A stretch of DNA of 64,000 nt from Pseudomonas sp. GR 6-02 (GCF_001655615.1 NZ_CP011567.1:1993001-2057000), one strand, 5' to 3'. Shown: positions 35,366 through 44,888, counted from the stretch's first letter. Made by a program: numbers and translations. Notes: generated from the letters alone by a model not told the origin.

Positions 35366-35494
35366 GTAGCAGCTGCCGAAGGCTGCGTTCGGCGGCGAAG
35401 CCGTCGTAAATCATGCACCGCGGTATTTCGGCCACACCGCGGTGCATGGTTTACGACCGCTACGCGCTCGAACGCAGCCTTCGGCAGCTGCTAC
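35366..35494. repeat. Nested inverted repeats between dehydrogenase and transporter genes
   Basis: Outer arms 35366-35390 and 35470-35494 are perfect complements (GTAGCAGCTGCCGAAGGCTG core, a known type of Pseudomonas REP). An inner pair, CATGCACCGCGGT at 35412-35424 and its complement at 35436-35448, makes a nested hairpin. Confidence 0.85.
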
Positions 35495-35511
35495 AGGTTG
35501 CGTACTGGCGA

Positions 35512-36900
35512 TTAAGCCAACCGGCGTGTGGCGGCCGGTTCGAGGTTATCCAGCGCAGCAATTCGCGCAGCGGATTCGGCATCCACCTGGTGCAATGACT
35601 TGCCACGGGTTTCCCGGGTCAGGCCGACAGCCACGATGGAGATCAGCGCAGCGCCCACCAGGTACCAGGCGATCGGTGTCGAGCTGTGGTACTTGTTGAG
35701 CAGGGTGATGGCGATCAGCGGCGCGAGGGATCCGGCGAAGATCGGCGCCACCTGGTAGCACAGCGAAAGGGCGGTGTAGCGCACGTGGGTCGGGAACATT
35801 TCGGCCATCAGCGCCGAGTAGGGCGCATAGGTCATCGACTCGATGGCCAGGCCCAGGGTGATGGCGCCGATGATCAGCCAATTGTTGCCGGTGTCCATCA
35901 TCGGGAAGCCGATGAAGCCCCAGAACGCAGTGAGCACCGCGCCGATCAGGTACACCGGTTTGCGCCCGACGATATCCGACAGATAGCCCATCAACGGGAT
36001 CAGGAAAAAGTGCAGCAAGTGCGCGCCGAACATCAGCAACAGAATCTCTGAGGTGTCCTTGTGCACCACCAGTTTCAGGTAGGTGATCGAAAAGGTGACC
36101 ACGGTGTAATAGAGGATGTTCTCGGCAAACCGCGCGCCGATCCCCACCAGCACCGCGCGCCAGTGATGACGCAGCACTTCTACCACGCCCAGTTGTTGCT
36201 GCTTGGTCTGCGCTTGCCGGGCCTGGGCCTCCTTGAAAATCGGCGCGTCATCGACGCTGGTGCGAATCCAGTAGCCGATCAGCACCACCACCGCCGAGAA
36301 CCAGAACGCCACGCGCCAGCCCCAGGCGAGGAATTGTTGTTCCGACAGGTTTGACGACAACAGCAGCAGGGCGACGGTCGCCACCAGGTTACCGGCCGGC
36401 ACCCCGGCTTGCGGCCAACTGGCCCAGAAGCCCCGGCGATTGTCCGGGCAGTGTTCGGACACCAGCAGAATCGCGCCACCCCATTCGCCCCCAAAGGCAA
36501 AGCCCTGAATCAGCCGCAGCAGCACCAATAACACTGGCGCGGCATAGCCGATGCTGTCGAAGCCGGGCAGGCAACCCATCAGGAACGTGGTGATGCCAAC
36601 CACCACCAGGCTCAGTTGCAGCAGGCGCTTGCGGCCGAATTTGTCACCGTAGTGACCGAACACCAGACCGCCCAACGGACGGGCGAGGAAGCCGACGGCG
36701 TACAGGGCGAAGGCGGCGATGATGCCGTCGATCGGACTGTCGGTCTGACGGAAGAACAGTTGGCCGAAGACCAAGGCCGAGGCGGTGCCGTAGAGAAAGA
36801 ATTCATACCACTCGGCGACAGTGCCGGCCATGGCGGCGGCCACTACGCGTTTGAGTCCCGAGGGTGTGGTTGCGCTGGAGGTGCTGTGAGGATTGGACAT
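35512..36900 (-). CDS. MHS-family MFS transporter, probable hydroxyproline permease
   Basis: 462 residues, twelve helices, ProP-like metabolite:proton symporter. The signatures are [21 protein letters not shown] after a short cytoplasmic N-terminus, [13 protein letters not shown] (motif A) and [18 protein letters not shown] carriers take up proline, betaines and organic acids. Location between the dehydrogenase and deaminase genes of hydroxyproline breakdown points to hydroxyproline uptake. Confidence 0.87.
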   Translation of the reverse strand: MSNPHSTSSATTPSGLKRVVAAAMAGTVAEWYEFFLYGTASALVFGQLFFRQTDSPIDGIIAAFALYAVGFLARPLGGLVFGHYGDKFGRKRLLQLSLVVVGITTFLMGCLPGFDSIGYAAPVLLVLLRLIQGFAFGGEWGGAILLVSEHCPDNRRGFWASWPQAGVPAGNLVATVALLLLSSNLSEQQFLAWGWRVAFWFSAVVVLIGYWIRTSVDDAPIFKEAQARQAQTKQQQLGVVEVLRHHWRAVLVGIGARFAENILYYTVVTFSITYLKLVVHKDTSEILLLMFGAHLLHFFLIPLMGYLSDIVGRKPVYLIGAVLTAFWGFIGFPMMDTGNNWLIIGAITLGLAIESMTYAPYSALMAEMFPTHVRYTALSLCYQVAPIFAGSLAPLIAITLLNKYHSSTPIAWYLVGAALISIVAVGLTRETRGKSLHQVDAESAARIAALDNLEPAATRRLA

Positions 36901-36971
36901 GCTGACGTTTCCTGTAGAGGCGCGAAAACAGGTAGCCGGGCCGGACCCGCGAGGATCCGCCCGGCAATCAC

Positions 36972-37889
36972 TCAGAGACCGACGTCCGGCAACTCCGGAC
37001 GGTTGGCCATGGCCTTGGCCATGATCTGTTCGACGAACTCCCGATCAGCTTGCGGCAGTGCCAGGCGTGGCGGACGGGTCAGGGCGCTGCCGCGACCGGC
37101 GATGGCTTCGCAGAGTTTGATGCACTGCACCAGGTCGGCACGGGCATCGAGGTGCAGGATCGGCATCAGCCATTCGTAGATCGGCATGGCTTCGGCGAAG
37201 CGACCGGCCTTGGCCAGGCGGAAGATGGTCTCGCCTTCTTTCGGGAATACGTTCGACATGCCCGAGACCCAGCCTTCGGCACCCACCGCGATGCTTTCCA
37301 GCACCACGTCATCGAGACCTGCGAACAGCACGAAACGGTCGCCGACTTCATTGCGCACGTCGATGAAACGGCGGGTATCGCCGGAGGAATCCTTGAAGCA
37401 CACCACGTTGTCGCAGTCGGCCAGGGAAATCAGGATGTCCGGGGTGACGTCGTTTTTGTAGATCGGCGGGTTGTTGTAAACCATCAACGGTACGTCGGCG
37501 TTCTTCGCCACGTAGCGGTAATGCTCGGCGGTCTCGAACGGCTTGGAACCGTAGACCAGCGCCGGCATCAGCATCACGCCGTCGACACCGACCCTGCGCA
37601 CCGCGTTCGCCACCTTGGCCGCTTGCACGCTGGTGAATTCAGCCACACCGCAAATCACCGGCACACGGCCGCGAGAGGCGTCGACCGCAACTTCGGTCAC
37701 GGCGATTTTTTCTTCGGCGGTCAATGAGGTGTTTTCCCCCACCGAACCACACACCACCAGGCCCGATACGCCGTCACGGATCACGTTGGAAATCACCTGG
37801 TGGGTTTTTTCCAGGTTGATGGAGAAGTCATCGTTGAATTGAGTGGTCACCGCGGGGAAGACGCCACTCCAGTTAATGCGCTTGCTCAT
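36972..37889 (-). CDS. 1-pyrroline-4-hydroxy-2-carboxylate deaminase (DHDPS superfamily)
   Basis: 305 residues, a DapA-like TIM barrel. The Schiff-base lysine is Lys166 in VCFKDSSGD, the assisting tyrosine Tyr138 in [11 protein letters not shown], and GSVGENTSL is the carboxylate-binding loop. In the hydroxyproline pathway this enzyme deaminates and dehydrates pyrroline-4-hydroxy-2-carboxylate to ketoglutarate semialdehyde. Other DapA-family roles cannot be excluded by sequence alone, but both the upstream oxidase and downstream dehydrogenase are present. ATG 37889 has GGAGG five bases upstream, and the GntR operator candidate is 24 bp before it. Confidence 0.88.
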   Translation of the reverse strand: MSKRINWSGVFPAVTTQFNDDFSINLEKTHQVISNVIRDGVSGLVVCGSVGENTSLTAEEKIAVTEVAVDASRGRVPVICGVAEFTSVQAAKVANAVRRVGVDGVMLMPALVYGSKPFETAEHYRYVAKNADVPLMVYNNPPIYKNDVTPDILISLADCDNVVCFKDSSGDTRRFIDVRNEVGDRFVLFAGLDDVVLESIAVGAEGWVSGMSNVFPKEGETIFRLAKAGRFAEAMPIYEWLMPILHLDARADLVQCIKLCEAIAGRGSALTRPPRLALPQADREFVEQIMAKAMANRPELPDVGL

Positions 37890-37912
37890 TGTTGCCTCCG
37901 GTTCGTTTTTGT

Positions 37913-37928
37913 ATTTCGTATACGATAT
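37913..37928. promoter_or_regulatory. Candidate GntR operator before the deaminase gene
   Basis: ATTTCGTATACGATAT is centred on the palindrome TCGTATACGA. The same 16 bases occur at 43743-43758, and 14 of 16 at 50048-50063 beside the GntR gene. Confidence 0.7.
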
Positions 37929-38002
37929 TTTAAATGCCGATACTCGGCCAGTGGTTTTTTCAATCAATCAGGGTTTTTTATAGCCGTTGGTCTGGGGGAG
38001 TT

Positions 38003-39031
38003 TCAGGCGCCGGGCCAGGTGTCTGACAGGCGATAGCCCTGTGGCCAGGGATCGCTGGGGTCGAGCAGCAATTGGTGGGTGCCGGTGATCCAGGCCCGGC
38101 CGGAAATGCACGGGTAGATCGCCGGGCGGCCGGCCACTTCGGTCATCGAATCGATGCGGCAATGGAATTCGGAACCGAGGATCGAACGGCCGATAAAGCG
38201 CTCGCCAACCTGCATCAATCCCTTGGCCTGCAACACTGCCATACGCGCCGAACAACCAGTGCCGGTGGGCGAGCGGTCGATCTTGCCGGGTTGAATCACC
38301 ACGGCGTTGGCCCCGGTGGCGATGCCATTTTCAACCACGATGGGCGCGGCAATCTGGCAGAAGGAAATATGCGACCACTCGGGGTTCAGCGGATGGACGA
38401 AGCCCAGTTGTTCATTGGCCGCGCGGGTGATTTTCAACCCGACCTCGACCAGCTCGGCCGCCTCGTCAGGGCGGATGGAAAAGCCCAGGCTTTTGGCGTC
38501 GGCGATGACAAAACTGTCGCCACCGTACGCGGTGTCGACCTGTAACGAGCCGAGGCCTTCGACTTCGATCCAGGCGTCGAGGCGATCAGCGAAGGAGGGC
38601 ACGTTCTTGATTTCCACCCGTTCGACCTTGCCGTCGCGGCAATCGGCCACGGCCTCGATCAAGCCGCCGGGCGCTTCGAGCACCAGCCGGGTTTGCGGTT
38701 CGGTCATCGGCAGGATGCCGCTGTCGAGCAGCACCGTGGCGACGCACAGCGAGTTGGAGCCGGACATCGGTGGCGTGTCGGCCGGTTCCATGATGATCCA
38801 GGCCATTTGCGCCCGAGGGTCCTTGGCCGGCACCAGCAGGTTGACGTGGCGGAACACGCCACCACGGGGTTCGTTGAGGACGAAATTGCGCAGGGTTTCA
38901 TCCTTGGCGATCCAGCGCGATTGCTCCCACACGGTGGCGCCGGGCGGTGGGGCGACACCGCCGACGATCACATCGCCGACTTCGCCTTCGGCGTGGCAAC
39001 TGACCACATGAATGACTTTCGATGAACGCAT
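38003..39031 (-). CDS. Proline racemase superfamily protein with altered catalytic pair
   Basis: 342 residues. The first active-site position, MCGHGT in the epimerase at 48301-49233, is MSGSNS here (Ser90). The second, SPCGTG there, is SPTGTG here (Thr256), with a Cys four residues later. Trans-3-hydroxyproline dehydratases also have Thr at the second site but keep the first Cys. The protein may be a hydroxyproline dehydratase or epimerase of a minor subgroup. It lies between the deaminase and ABC transporter genes, so an amino-acid substrate is very likely. ATG start at 39031, with GGAGTCAGCC upstream. Confidence 0.75.
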   Translation of the reverse strand: MRSSKVIHVVSCHAEGEVGDVIVGGVAPPPGATVWEQSRWIAKDETLRNFVLNEPRGGVFRHVNLLVPAKDPRAQMAWIIMEPADTPPMSGSNSLCVATVLLDSGILPMTEPQTRLVLEAPGGLIEAVADCRDGKVERVEIKNVPSFADRLDAWIEVEGLGSLQVDTAYGGDSFVIADAKSLGFSIRPDEAAELVEVGLKITRAANEQLGFVHPLNPEWSHISFCQIAAPIVVENGIATGANAVVIQPGKIDRSPTGTGCSARMAVLQAKGLMQVGERFIGRSILGSEFHCRIDSMTEVAGRPAIYPCISGRAWITGTHQLLLDPSDPWPQGYRLSDTWPGA

Positions 39032-39056
39032 GGCTGACTCCTTTTATCGCCGGTCG

Positions 39057-39779
39057 TTATTTCACTGATTTGAGAAACGCCGCCGTTTCCGCATGTATCG
39101 GATTGCCAATCACCTGATCCGGCGAGCCGATCTCGTGCACCAGGCCATTGCGAAAGAACGCCACACGGTCGGACACATCGCGGGCAAAGCGGATTTCGTG
39201 GGTCACCAGCACCATGGTCATGCCGTCTTCGGCGAGCATGCGCATGGTGTCCAGCACCTCGCCGACCAATTGCGGATCGAGGGCCGAGGTGGCTTCGTCG
39301 AACAGCATGTAGTCCGGCGACATGGCCAGGGCGCGGGCGATGGCCATGCGTTGCTGCTGGCCTCCGGACAACTTGCCGGGGAAGGTCTTGAGCTTGTCGC
39401 CAAGGCCCACGTGGGTCAGTTGCTGCACCGCCAGCGCCTCGGCGTCGCACTTGCTTTTGCCCAAAACCTTGCGCGGCGCCAACATCACGTTTTCCAGCAC
39501 GGTCAGGTGCGGGAAGGCATTCCATTGTTGGAACACGATGCCGATTTTCTGCCGCAGGCGGTTGAGGTCGGTGGCGCTGTGATGAACCTCGACGCCATCG
39601 ACGCGGATGTTGCCTTTCTGGATCGGCTCCAGGCCGTTGATGCACATCAGCAGGGTCGATTTGCCGGAGCCCGAGCCGCCGATGATCGACACCACTTCGC
39701 CCTTGTCCACCGTCAGGCTGACACCCTTGACCACGGCCAGATCGCCGAAGGATTTATGTACGTTGTCGATCTCAATCAT
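39057..39779 (-). CDS. ABC transporter ATPase, polar amino acid type
   Basis: 240 residues, GlnQ-like. Walker A GGSGSGKST is at 34-42, the Q-loop in FQQWNAFPHL, the signature LSGGQQQRMAIARAL, Walker B YMLFDEATSALD (Ala replaces the usual Pro after Glu), and the H-loop VTHEIRF. It energises uptake with the two permeases and the binding protein upstream. It starts 8 bp inside the preceding permease gene. Confidence 0.9.
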   Translation of the reverse strand: MIEIDNVHKSFGDLAVVKGVSLTVDKGEVVSIIGGSGSGKSTLLMCINGLEPIQKGNIRVDGVEVHHSATDLNRLRQKIGIVFQQWNAFPHLTVLENVMLAPRKVLGKSKCDAEALAVQQLTHVGLGDKLKTFPGKLSGGQQQRMAIARALAMSPDYMLFDEATSALDPQLVGEVLDTMRMLAEDGMTMVLVTHEIRFARDVSDRVAFFRNGLVHEIGSPDQVIGNPIHAETAAFLKSVK

Positions 39780-40422
39780 TTTCTTGCCACCTTCTTTCCA
39801 GACGAGCGCCCAGGCGTGCAACCACCAGGCTCATGACGTAATAGATAAGGCCCGCGACGCACAGCACCAGCAACGGTTCCTGAATGCGGGTGACGATGGT
39901 TTGCGAGGCGCGCAGCAGTTCGACGATGCCGATCCACATCACCAGCGCGGTGTCTTTCATCACACCGAGCACCAGGTTCAGCCAGCCGGGGAAGGCCACG
40001 CGGGTGGCCATTGGCAGGACGATCCAGCGCAGGTCCTGCAAAAAGCTCAGGCCCAGCGAACGACTGGCCCGCCGCAGGGTGAACGGCACCGACAGCACGC
40101 CGCTGCGCACGATCTCGGTGAAGTACGCGGCGGTGTAGACCCCCAGCACAATGCAGCCGACGCTGAAGGCACTGATGTTCAAGCCGACGATGCTTTTGAG
40201 CGAGTTGAACAGCACGAACTGGATCAACAGCGGCACGCTGCGAAACACGTCCAGCACCCAGGCCAGGGGCAGGCTGGCGCGTGGCAACAGCGCTCGCAAC
40301 AGGCCAAACAACAGCCCGGCGAAGGAGCCGAGGATGATCGACCAGAACGTCAGTTGCAGGGTGACCCAGGCGCCGTCGAGCAGGAACAGCAGGTCATTCC
40401 AGGAAAAACTGGTGGAAAACAT
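39772..40422 (-). CDS. Amino acid ABC transporter permease 1
   Basis: 216 residues, HisMQ family, about five helices. EAA loop RRASRSLGLSFLQDLRWIVLPMA. ATG 40422 has GAGGGC at seven bases and lies just after the partner permease stop. It overlaps the ATPase start by 8 bp. Confidence 0.88.
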   Translation of the reverse strand: MFSTSFSWNDLLFLLDGAWVTLQLTFWSIILGSFAGLLFGLLRALLPRASLPLAWVLDVFRSVPLLIQFVLFNSLKSIVGLNISAFSVGCIVLGVYTAAYFTEIVRSGVLSVPFTLRRASRSLGLSFLQDLRWIVLPMATRVAFPGWLNLVLGVMKDTALVMWIGIVELLRASQTIVTRIQEPLLVLCVAGLIYYVMSLVVARLGARLERRWQEND

Positions 40423-40432
40423 GGTCAAGCCC

Positions 40433-41098
40433 TCAGTAACGGAACAACCGCCAGGCCATCAGCCGGGCTGACGCGACGATCGCCTTGGCAATCAGGTAAT
40501 AGAGCGCCGCGGCGATGGCGAAGTATTCGAAGGTGCGGAACGTTTTGACGTTGTAGTCCTGGGTCACCCCGGTCAGGTCATTGTTCAGCCCGACGATCAC
40601 CCCCAGCGACGTCATCAGCACCGCCCAGACCATCTGATTGGTCAGCGGGTAGAAGACGATCCGCAACAGCTGCGGGACGATGATCATGCGGTAGGCCTGG
40701 AAGGCACTCATGCCCAGCGAACGCGCGGCGCGCACTTGCGTGTCGGGTACGGCCTTGAGGCCGCCGCGAAAGTTCTCCGCCAGATACCCGGCATTGTTGA
40801 AGGTGATCCCGGCGAGCAGGGCGAACCATGAGCTGACGTGCAAGCCCAGCGAGCCGAGGCCGAAGTAGAGGACGTAGATCTGGAACAGCGACGGGGTGTT
40901 GCGCGCGATCGATACCCAGCCGTTGCCGATACCGCGCAGCAGCGGGGTTTTGCTTTCGCGCATCACCGTCAGGGCCAGGGCGATCAGCACGCCGAAGATC
41001 ATCGACAACGCGGCGGTCTCGAAAGTGACCCAGGCGCCAGCGAGCATGTCCGGCAGGGCGCGCAGGGTGGCGCGCCATTGGAAGGTGTAATCAAACAT
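40433..41098 (-). CDS. Amino acid ABC transporter permease 2
   Basis: 221 residues, HisMQ family. N-terminus MFDYTFQWRATLRALPDML, then EAA loop RAARSLGMSAFQAYRMIIVPQL. ATG 41098 (GGAG eight bases upstream) overlaps the end of the aconitase X gene by 8 bp, tying transport to that enzyme. Confidence 0.88.
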   Translation of the reverse strand: MFDYTFQWRATLRALPDMLAGAWVTFETAALSMIFGVLIALALTVMRESKTPLLRGIGNGWVSIARNTPSLFQIYVLYFGLGSLGLHVSSWFALLAGITFNNAGYLAENFRGGLKAVPDTQVRAARSLGMSAFQAYRMIIVPQLLRIVFYPLTNQMVWAVLMTSLGVIVGLNNDLTGVTQDYNVKTFRTFEYFAIAAALYYLIAKAIVASARLMAWRLFRY

Positions 41099-42869
41099 GC
41101 GCGAGAGTCTCCAGAGGGGCGGCGGTTTGCAGCCAGGCCGGCAGACGACCGCTGGCCGTGGCACTGCAAGCGGTATCGACACATTCAGCCAGGCTGGCGA
41201 AGTGCACCTTGCGGCCCACCAGGCCGGGTGCGTAATGGGCGTATTTGCCGGAGTTGGTCATCAAGGTTGTTGCGCCCGGCGGGATCACCGGTTCGCCGAG
41301 CATGCACCAGCAAGTATCGGTGACCAGGGTCGCGCCGAAGGCTTCGATCACGGCGATATGCCCGGCTTCGCGAGCCTGCTCCAGCACGGCGCGGCCGCAA
41401 GTAATGGCGAGGACCACGTCGGGGTGTTTGCGTCGACCGAGGCACAACCGCGCAAGATGAGCGAACTCACTGAGGGAGAAATGCGGGTTACCCAGCGAGA
41501 CCACATCCACCCGGCTGTCGCGGGCACTGTTGAGTTCGCGCCAACTGACCAATAGGTCCTTCAGGCGGATTGTTTCCACGGGTAGGGCTACATCTCCCTC
41601 CAGCACCTGCGCCGGGTCGATAGCTTCCGGGGTGATCCCGGCGATATGGAATAACGGGGCGGCGGAGGTGGTGGCAAACGCTGCGCCGAACGCCTTGAGG
41701 TCGTCCAGGCTCGGCTTGCGGTTTTCCAACCCGCGCACCAGTGGAATCCGGCTGCCCGCCAGCGCGCCGATGTGGTAACCGAGCAGCGGGTAGAAGGCAT
41801 CGTCCAGTTCACCCAGGGCGGGCACTTCGACCTGCAATCGGGCCTTGCGTTGTGCGTCCAGGTGGCAGCCGATCAACGGGGCGCGGCCGGTCAGGGCGAT
41901 GCAGATGTCCAGGTAGTCCGGGTACTTCAGGGTGCGTGCCCCCAGCACGCTGTTGGCGTAGACCACCGCGTTGGATTCGGCCCAGACGATCTGCTCGCCC
42001 GCCTTCGGCGCGCTGTCGAGCAGGTAGGGTGCGCAGGTGAAACTGAGTTGCGCACCCATCGCCATATAGGCATCGCCCAAGGCACTGGCCGGTTCGCCGA
42101 GCGCCGGGTCGATGCCCAATTCGCGCCAGCGACGCTGGTCCACGGAAATTGAATTGAGGGTGGTGGGCACCCGCACTTTGGCGCCCCATTGCACCAGTTG
42201 TTCGGCAAAGCGCAGGCTCGCAGGTCCGGTGTAGATGCAGCCGTCGATGTGCGCCTGGGTGACATCCACCAGGCGGCGGGCACCTTGCAGTTCGGCCATG
42301 CGCAGAACAATCTGCATGGCCACTTGCGCAGCCTTGCCATGCTGGCCGTCGAGCAGCGCCCGATCGTGTTCGGTGAGTTCGATCGGGGCGCTTGGGTCTT
42401 GCGTTTGCAGCGTGCTGTCGAGTGCCTGCCAGGCATCGCCTGGCAGGTGTTCGAACACGGTTACCGAGGCGCCGTCGACCCGAGCGAAGGCCTTGCCGCG
42501 CAACGCGGCGAAGGCCTCCCGGCCGATGCACAGCACCGGCAGGGAGCGCTCGAAAATCGTCTGCGCGACGAGCACGCCCAAGGTCAGAATCTCATCGGGT
42601 TCGGCCAGCACCAATGCGGCCGGTGCGTGGCCGTTGCTGATCAGTTCCATCAACACGCTGCTGCCGGTGCACGAGCCGCGTCCGCTGGGAATAGCCAGCA
42701 CGCGGCCGGCCAGGTATTCGCCGCTGAGCGGGTGGTGACGGTCAATGATCTCGCCGCTAAACGGATCGACCCCGCCCCAGAAACTCAACCCGATATCGGC
42801 GAACAGCAGGGCGCCCTCGGCGGCGCCCGCGACCAGGCTGCGACCGGTCAGAGAAGTGGGCCTAGGCAT
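41091..42869 (-). CDS. lhpI: Aconitase X, probable cis-3-hydroxy-L-proline dehydratase
   Basis: 592 residues. The small swivel domain (GRVLAIPSGRGSCTGSSVLMEL near residue 56) precedes the large catalytic part (DVTQAHIDGCIYTGPASLRFAEQL, LSFTCAPYLLDSAPKAGEQI, WAESNAVVYANSVLGARTLKYPD). This is the fused bacterial AcnX arrangement (DUF521/DUF126 in one chain), shown in the family to dehydrate cis-3-hydroxy-L-proline to pyrroline-2-carboxylate. The Ldh-type reductase at 32488 would finish conversion to proline. ATG 42869 has GAGG at eight bases. The gene lies between the binding-protein and permease genes of one importer. Confidence 0.88.
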   Translation of the reverse strand: MPRPTSLTGRSLVAGAAEGALLFADIGLSFWGGVDPFSGEIIDRHHPLSGEYLAGRVLAIPSGRGSCTGSSVLMELISNGHAPAALVLAEPDEILTLGVLVAQTIFERSLPVLCIGREAFAALRGKAFARVDGASVTVFEHLPGDAWQALDSTLQTQDPSAPIELTEHDRALLDGQHGKAAQVAMQIVLRMAELQGARRLVDVTQAHIDGCIYTGPASLRFAEQLVQWGAKVRVPTTLNSISVDQRRWRELGIDPALGEPASALGDAYMAMGAQLSFTCAPYLLDSAPKAGEQIVWAESNAVVYANSVLGARTLKYPDYLDICIALTGRAPLIGCHLDAQRKARLQVEVPALGELDDAFYPLLGYHIGALAGSRIPLVRGLENRKPSLDDLKAFGAAFATTSAAPLFHIAGITPEAIDPAQVLEGDVALPVETIRLKDLLVSWRELNSARDSRVDVVSLGNPHFSLSEFAHLARLCLGRRKHPDVVLAITCGRAVLEQAREAGHIAVIEAFGATLVTDTCWCMLGEPVIPPGATTLMTNSGKYAHYAPGLVGRKVHFASLAECVDTACSATASGRLPAWLQTAAPLETLAHV

Positions 42870-42879
42870 GCCGGACACC

Positions 42880-43698
42880 TCAGTAGTAGACCTGTGGCAC
42901 GGTCAGGTTGGTTGGCGGGATTTCAGTGCCGACCCATTTGACGAACAGCTCTTTGTAACGACCGGTGCGCACCTGTTGGTTGACGAACAGGTTGAGGTAG
43001 TTGAGCAGGCCATACTCGTTACGCTTGGCGCCGAGGGAGACGTAGTCGATCACGTACGGCGCGTTACCGGCGACTTTCAGGTTTTTGTATTTGCCCGATT
43101 TGAGGGTGGCGGCGGCCACGGTGTTGGTGACCACGGTGGCGTCGATATGGCCTTGGGCGACGGCCAGCAGGGTGTCGTTCTGCGACTGATAGGCGCGGAA
43201 GGTGCCGGTGCCCCAGTTCTTCACGTCTTTCTCTAGCGCGATGGCCTCATAGGTACCGCTGGTGTTACCCACGGGTTTGCCCTTGAGGTCATCGAAGCTG
43301 TTGATGCCGGTGTCGTCGCGGGTCAGCACCACCATCTGGAAGGCGAAGTAGGGCACGGTGAGGCCGACGGTCTTGGCCCGTTCGAGGGTGTCGGAAGTGG
43401 AGGCGACGATCACATCGGCCCGCCCGGAGACCAGCGCCGGAATACGGTCCGGGAACGGCGTCTCGACCACTTCGGCCTCGACCCCGAGGATTTTCGCCAG
43501 GTCATGGCAATAGTCCACGTCGAAACCGGCCGGGTTGTTACCGGCATCGCGGAAACCCATGGGCGGGAAGTCCAGGGTCACGGCGCAGCGCAGCTTGCCC
43601 GAACCGATGATGTCGTCGAGCTTGTCGGCCTGGGCGGTGGCAATGAAGGAGGTACTGAGAACAGCGCTGAGGGCTACGGCAAATGCGGGGTTTTTCAT
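42880..43698 (-). CDS. Periplasmic amino acid-binding protein
   Basis: 272 residues. The signal peptide ends SFIATAQA before DKLDDI. Family stretches: LRCAVTLDFPPMGFRDAGNNPAGFDVDYCHDLAKIL and GKPVGNTSGTYEAIALEK, each a part of the ligand site. First gene of the aconitase X-importer operon. ATG 43698 has GAGG at five bases, and a GntR operator candidate plus a half site lie 31-60 bp upstream. Confidence 0.9.
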   Translation of the reverse strand: MKNPAFAVALSAVLSTSFIATAQADKLDDIIGSGKLRCAVTLDFPPMGFRDAGNNPAGFDVDYCHDLAKILGVEAEVVETPFPDRIPALVSGRADVIVASTSDTLERAKTVGLTVPYFAFQMVVLTRDDTGINSFDDLKGKPVGNTSGTYEAIALEKDVKNWGTGTFRAYQSQNDTLLAVAQGHIDATVVTNTVAAATLKSGKYKNLKVAGNAPYVIDYVSLGAKRNEYGLLNYLNLFVNQQVRTGRYKELFVKWVGTEIPPTNLTVPQVYY

Positions 43699-43728
43699 AG
43701 AGGCCTCGTTGATGTGAAGTGCTGTTGG

Positions 43729-43758
43729 ATATCGTATTGGGGATTTCGTATACGATAT
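43729..43758. promoter_or_regulatory. Candidate GntR operator with half site before the binding-protein gene
   Basis: ATTTCGTATACGATAT at 43743-43758 is identical to 37913-37928; a half site ATATCGTAT lies at 43729-43737. Confidence 0.7.
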
Positions 43759-43966
43759 TAAATATAGCAATCAACGTGCCCGTTTCCAGGCCGAGGCGTG
43801 AATTTGTTGGCAGACCTTGGAGTAGAGGTGTTGCGGTGCGTCAGAGTGACGCCGTGAGGGGCGGGGGCCGCGATGGTGGGTGTTACAGATGGGAGCAATG
43901 GTTGTGCGGGGCGCCCCTTTAGGGAACATCGGCGCCCTGCGATCACCCCGTGCTCTGACACACCCA

Positions 43967-44098
43967 TGTGGCGAGGGAGCTTGCTCCCGCTGGGTTGCGA
44001 AGCAGCCCCAAATCCAGCAACCGCATTTTTCTGGCACACCGCATATGCCGGTTTTGCGACTGCTGCGCAGCCGAGCGGGAGCAAGCTCCCTCGCCACA
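43967..44098. repeat. REP-type inverted repeat
   Basis: The outer arms share TGTGGCGAGGGAGCTTGCTC and its complement, ending at 44098; the inner parts are imperfect (GGTTGCGAAGCAG against CTGCTGCGCAGCC). It sits in the 426-bp gap between the binding-protein and DUF6124 genes; the rest of that gap (about 43760-43966) shows no gene. Confidence 0.8.
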
Positions 44099-44124
44099 AT
44101 AAGTGCTCTCACTACAGACTTTCG

Positions 44125-44484
44125 TCAGCCCTGCGGATCGAGGTTATCCAGCACTCGATTCACCGCCAGCTCCCCGAGCATGACCACCGATTGAATCCCC
44201 AACATGATGTTGCGATGGGGCATGTCCATCAACCCGGCGAACTCACTGAGCATCATGCTGGCTGACGCCAGGGATTCGCAGGCGTTGACCAGCAGGGTTT
44301 CGTTATCGACCTTCGCACCCACATGGTAAATGGTGCTGGGTTTGCGCTGGGTGTCTTTGGGGGTGGGTGGTTTGAGGTAGTGATCGAGGGCGCGGTCGGC
44401 GGCTGCGTGGAGCTTTTTCGAATCGAGGGATTCGTAGGGGGAAACGTCGTCGGTTTCCGGAGGATTTGGCGTTGGTTTGAACAT
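44125..44484 (-). CDS. DUF6124 family protein (copy B)
   Basis: 119 residues, clearly paralogous to the product of 6627-6989: MFKPTPNPPETDD, SPYESLDSKKLHAAADRALDHYL, then NETLLVNACESLASASMML and IQSVVMLGELAVNRVLD. No signal or membrane helix; function unknown. ATG 44484 has CTGGAG eight bases upstream, and that site lies in a 6-bp hairpin. The same leader type as copy A precedes it. It interrupts the hydroxyproline locus without obvious functional link. Confidence 0.85.
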   Translation of the reverse strand: MFKPTPNPPETDDVSPYESLDSKKLHAAADRALDHYLKPPTPKDTQRKPSTIYHVGAKVDNETLLVNACESLASASMMLSEFAGLMDMPHRNIMLGIQSVVMLGELAVNRVLDNLDPQG

Positions 44485-44830
44485 AGATGGAGCTCCAGAT
44501 ATTAAAAGTGGAGCCATCACCTTCGCTACCAAACGAAGAGGTGGTGGCCATACGCAGGTTGGTAGACCGGTCATCTGGCAACCCGGCGCGCCCGAGAGCG
44601 CCCTACGCATAGCCACCATAAAAACAGGAGACGAAAACAGTCTCTGCATTAGGTCGCGCTATGCGCCAGAAAACCGGGCTACCAAACCCGATCGCTGTTT
44701 TTTTCAGCGACAGGGAAACGATATAGCCCGGGCCACAGGCGCACTAGCCGGCGGATTCTGGCGTAGTCGTAGGCAGAGGCGCAAGGATGTGTAGCCTGGG
44801 TGAGTGTCTGGAGATGTCTATTAAACATCG
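44485..44830 (-). promoter_or_regulatory. Structured mRNA leader of DUF6124 gene copy B (candidate cis-regulatory RNA)
   Basis: Same order as copy A on the minus strand: distal block (to about 44712), hairpin TCGCTG/CAGCGA (44692-44710), hairpin CGGG-UUUGGUAG-CCCG (44675-44690), a 16-pair helix between 44602-44617 and 44543-44558, segment CUACCAACC (44557-44565), hairpin CUUCG-UUUGGUAG-CGAAG (44521-44538), then a hairpin hiding the ribosome site (44492-44514). Against copy A, G-C becomes A-U inside the long helix, A-U becomes G-C in the first hairpin, and the last stem is rebuilt entirely. Confidence 0.65.
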
Positions 44831-44856
44831 CCTGTTTATTGGTCTTACTGTGGGTT

Positions 44857-44887
44857 GATCATTCCCATGCTCCGCGTGGGAACGATC
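44857..44887. repeat. Short palindromic element at the AraC-PAS gene end
   Basis: GATCATTCCCA (44857-44867) and TGGGAACGATC (44877-44887) pair with one mismatch around a nine-base loop. This is a common Pseudomonas intergenic hairpin directly after the minus-strand AraC-PAS stop and may act as its transcript end. Confidence 0.6.
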
Positions 44888-44888
44888 C

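Noticed and set aside
21107..44098. Possible CRISPR or mobile cassette from repeated GTGGCGAGGG sequences
   Set aside because: The units are inverted pairs at isolated intergenic sites with no regular spacers and no cas genes; they are REP-type elements.
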